Shown here one piece after another: positions 6,297 to 7,736 of a DNA stretch of 7,736 nucleotides. The stretch spans positions 1 to 7,736 of the forward strand of contig JBOHER010000217.1 of the NCBI GenBank assembly GCA_050701115.1, given 5' to 3'. The notes under the pieces are model-generated. The model ran no database searches, was not told the origin of the DNA, and saw only the letters and a list, made by a program, of their open reading frames with translations. This stretch comes from JBOHER01 sp050701115. GTDB taxonomy: Bacteria > Actinomycetota > Actinomycetes > Mycobacteriales > Pseudonocardiaceae. The translations under genes and the position numbers were made by a program. Numbering within the stretch: position 1 is the stretch's first letter; each line of letters starts with the position of its first letter.

Positions 6297-6836
6297 CGCC
6301 AGCAGCTGACGCGTCTCCCCGAGCAGCTGCGGCAGCACCTTGGTGTGCCCGATGACCGGCATGAAGTTGGAGTCGCCGCCCCACCGGGGCACGAGGTGCT
6401 GGTGCAGGTGCGCCGCGATGCCCGCGCCCGCGATCACGCCCTGGTTCATGCCGAGATTGAACCCGTGCGCATCCGATACGGCGCGCACCACGCGCATCGC
6501 GTGCTGGGTGAACTCGGCGACCTCGACCGTCTCCGCCGGGGTCAGGTCGGTGTAGTCGGCCACGTGCCGGTAGGGCACCACCATCAAATGGCCAGGGTTG
6601 TACGGATACAGGTTGAGCACCACGTACACCTCACGCCCGCGGGCGATGATCAGCGCAGCGGCGTCGTCGAGCTCGATCAACCGGCAGAACGGGCAGCCGT
6701 ACGGCTCGTCGCCCTCGGGCTTGTTCTCGCCCTTGATGTAGGCCAGCCGATGCGGAGTCCATAGCCGCTGCAGTGCGTCGGTGATTCCCACCCCGTCCTG
6801 CGCGACGAGGTCCGACTGCGGCCGCTCGTCAGTCAC
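6273..6836 (-). CDS. HIT-family nucleotide hydrolase/phosphorylase, Rv2613c-like
   Basis: This 187-residue histidine-triad protein closely resembles, from memory, mycobacterial Rv2613c, which is described as a diadenosine tetraphosphate (Ap4A) phosphorylase. It should be cytoplasmic and break down dinucleoside polyphosphates. The triad is HLHQH at 143-147, followed by LVPRWGGDSNF (148-158). NPGHLMVVPYRH (80-91) and GMNQG (129-133) are other family marks. CPFC at 48-51 is a cysteine pair seen in many HIT proteins. The start is GTG at 6836-6834, overlapping the thrS stop as GTGA, with GGAGAAGG seven bases upstream; a start at 6896 would add 20 residues copied from out-of-frame thrS and is unlikely. 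Coupling to thrS fits a housekeeping role, since aminoacyl-tRNA synthetases make Ap4A as a side product (established knowledge). The last codons contain one copy of an 11-base repeat. Confidence 0.93.
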   Translation of the reverse strand: MTDERPQSDLVAQDGVGITDALQRLWTPHRLAYIKGENKPEGDEPYGCPFCRLIELDDAAALIIARGREVYVVLNLYPYNPGHLMVVPYRHVADYTDLTPAETVEVAEFTQHAMRVVRAVSDAHGFNLGMNQGVIAGAGIAAHLHQHLVPRWGGDSNFMPVIGHTKVLPQLLGETRQLLADAWKRTP

Positions 6837-7736
6837 GCCAGAACCTTCTCCAGTGACCCCGCGGTCGGCGAAGAGTTCTCCCTGCTCTCGATCCACCCGG
6901 CGATGGCGTCAACGGCCGTCGCGACCGGGATGCCGTTGATCTGGGTGCCGTCCCGGAATCGGAACGAGACCGCACCCGCCTCCACGTCCTTGCCGCCGGC
7001 AAGCAGCATGAACGGGACCTTGTGCGTGGTGTGGTTGCGGATCTTCTTCTGCATCCGGTCGTCGCTGGTGTCCACCTCGACCCGGATGCCCTTGGCCCGC
7101 AGCAGCTTGTGCACCTCCAGCAGGTGCGGGGTGTGCTCGTCGGCGATCGGAATGCCGACCACCTGCACCGGGGCCAGCCAGGCCGGGAAGGCGCCCGCGT
7201 AGTGCTCGGTGAGCACGCCGAAGAACCGCTCGATCGACCCGAACAGCGCGCGGTGGATCATGACCGGGCGCTGCCTGCTGCCGTCGTTCGCCGTGTAGGT
7301 CAGCTCGAAGCGTTCCGGCAGGTTGAAGTCCAGCTGGATGGTGGACATCTGCCAGGTCCGGCCCAGCGCGTCCTTGGCCTGCACCGAGATCTTCGGCCCG
7401 TAGAAGGCGGCGCCACCAGGATCGTCGGCCAAGTGCAGGCCGCTGGACGCGGCGGCCTGCCGCAGCGCCTCGGTCGCCTCGGCCCACGCCTCGGCCGACC
7501 CGACGTACTTGTCCTCGTTGCGGGTGGACAGTTCCAGGTAGAACTCGTCCAGCCCGTAGTCCCTCAGCAGATCGAGCACGAAGGTGAGCAGCGACTTCAG
7601 CTCGTCCTGCACCTGCTCGCGCGCGCAGTAGATGTGCGCGTCGTCCTGCGTCATGCCGCGTACCCGGGTCAGACCATGCACCACGCCGGACTTTTCGTAG
7701 CGATACACCGCGCCGAACTCGAACAGCCGCAAGGGG
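6833..7736 (-). CDS. thrS: Threonyl-tRNA synthetase, C-terminal part (5' end outside window)
   Basis: This is the last 300 codons or so of a class II threonyl-tRNA synthetase, which charges tRNA-Thr with threonine; the N-terminal editing domain and the start of the catalytic core lie beyond position 7736. Visible are the motif 2 region (LFEFGAVYRYEKSG, then TRVRGMTQDDAH) and motif 3 (VMIHRALFGSIERF). The histidine of TQDDAH (7636-7634) and that of VMIHRA (7255-7253) correspond to two of the three zinc ligands of the E. coli enzyme; the cysteine ligand is outside the window. The anticodon-binding domain runs from about 7170 to the stop (IPIADEH, EVDTSDDRMQKKIR, AGGKDVEAGAVSFRFRDG). The frame stays open to the window edge as Pro-Leu-Arg-Leu, so the TTG at 7732 is an internal leucine codon and not a start. 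Sequence looks intact and typical. Confidence 0.97.
   Translation of the reverse strand, partial: PLRLFEFGAVYRYEKSGVVHGLTRVRGMTQDDAHIYCAREQVQDELKSLLTFVLDLLRDYGLDEFYLELSTRNEDKYVGSAEAWAEATEALRQAAASSGLHLADDPGGAAFYGPKISVQAKDALGRTWQMSTIQLDFNLPERFELTYTANDGSRQRPVMIHRALFGSIERFFGVLTEHYAGAFPAWLAPVQVVGIPIADEHTPHLLEVHKLLRAKGIRVEVDTSDDRMQKKIRNHTTHKVPFMLLAGGKDVEAGAVSFRFRDGTQINGIPVATAVDAIAGWIESRENSSPTAGSLEKVLA
6844..6851 (-). promoter_or_regulatory. Ribosome binding site for the HIT gene GTG start
   Basis: GGAGAAGG on the minus strand ends seven bases before GTG at 6836. It sits within the final codons of thrS, so it serves a coupled start and decides against the longer reading from 6896. Confidence 0.75.

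Noticed and set aside
4500..6764. Very long plus-strand open frame (754 codons) opposite the sugar transferase and HIT genes
   Set aside because: Its protein is rich in His, Arg, Gln and Pro with no recognisable motif, it crosses two well-supported minus-strand genes and the gap between them, and such antisense frames are common in GC-rich DNA.
1..7736. CRISPR array, tRNA/rRNA genes, insertion sequence or transposase
   Set aside because: I found no regularly spaced repeats, no tRNA-like cloverleaf or rRNA segments, and no transposase or integrase motifs on either strand.

Overview
The window is high-GC actinobacterial DNA, and every gene I can support lies on the minus strand, so transcription runs from position 7736 towards 1. 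It begins with the 3' part of a threonyl-tRNA synthetase gene, translationally coupled to a HIT-family gene of the Rv2613c (Ap4A phosphorylase-like) type. That pair is a known mycobacterial arrangement, so I infer a member of the Mycobacteriales or a close relative (Nocardia or Rhodococcus type). The species cannot be named from the sequence alone.

Layout in the direction of transcription: thrS 3' part (7736-6833); HIT protein (6836-6273, GTG start, 4-base overlap with thrS); a 225-base gap (6272-6048) that is distinctly AT-richer in its first part and is the only gap of any size; then a tight six-gene carbohydrate cassette. The cassette holds a membrane polyprenyl-phosphate sugar-phosphate transferase (6047-4566), a TylC3/TcaB9-type sugar C-methyltransferase (4566-3331), a glucose-1-phosphate cytidylyltransferase-like nucleotidyltransferase (3334-2549), a PIG-L/LmbE-type deacetylase (2549-1902), an NAD-dependent sugar epimerase/dehydratase (1896-841), and an aminopeptidase-like protein of the DUF4910/COG4310 group (844-1, running off the window). 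Adjacent cassette genes overlap by 1 or 4 bases or nearly touch, which is strong evidence for one coupled operon.

The likely collective job (inference) is to activate a hexose-1-phosphate as a nucleotide sugar, modify it by oxidation or epimerisation, C-methylation and possibly deacetylation, and build it into a lipid-linked cell-surface glycan or glycolipid started by the membrane sugar transferase. The final sugar cannot be named. No 4,6-dehydratase, aminotransferase or glycosyltransferase is visible, and more cassette genes probably lie beyond position 1.

The main points of interest are: a branched-sugar cassette placed directly after thrS-HIT, where mycobacteria have pgsA1 and the start of phosphatidylinositol mannoside synthesis; an 11-base direct repeat bracketing the junction; a divergent nucleotide-binding loop in the nucleotidyltransferase; an AHCDD variant of the deacetylase metal motif; and a DUF4910 protein of unknown biochemical role tied to the pathway. 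The individual protein families are known; what may be undescribed is their combination and product.
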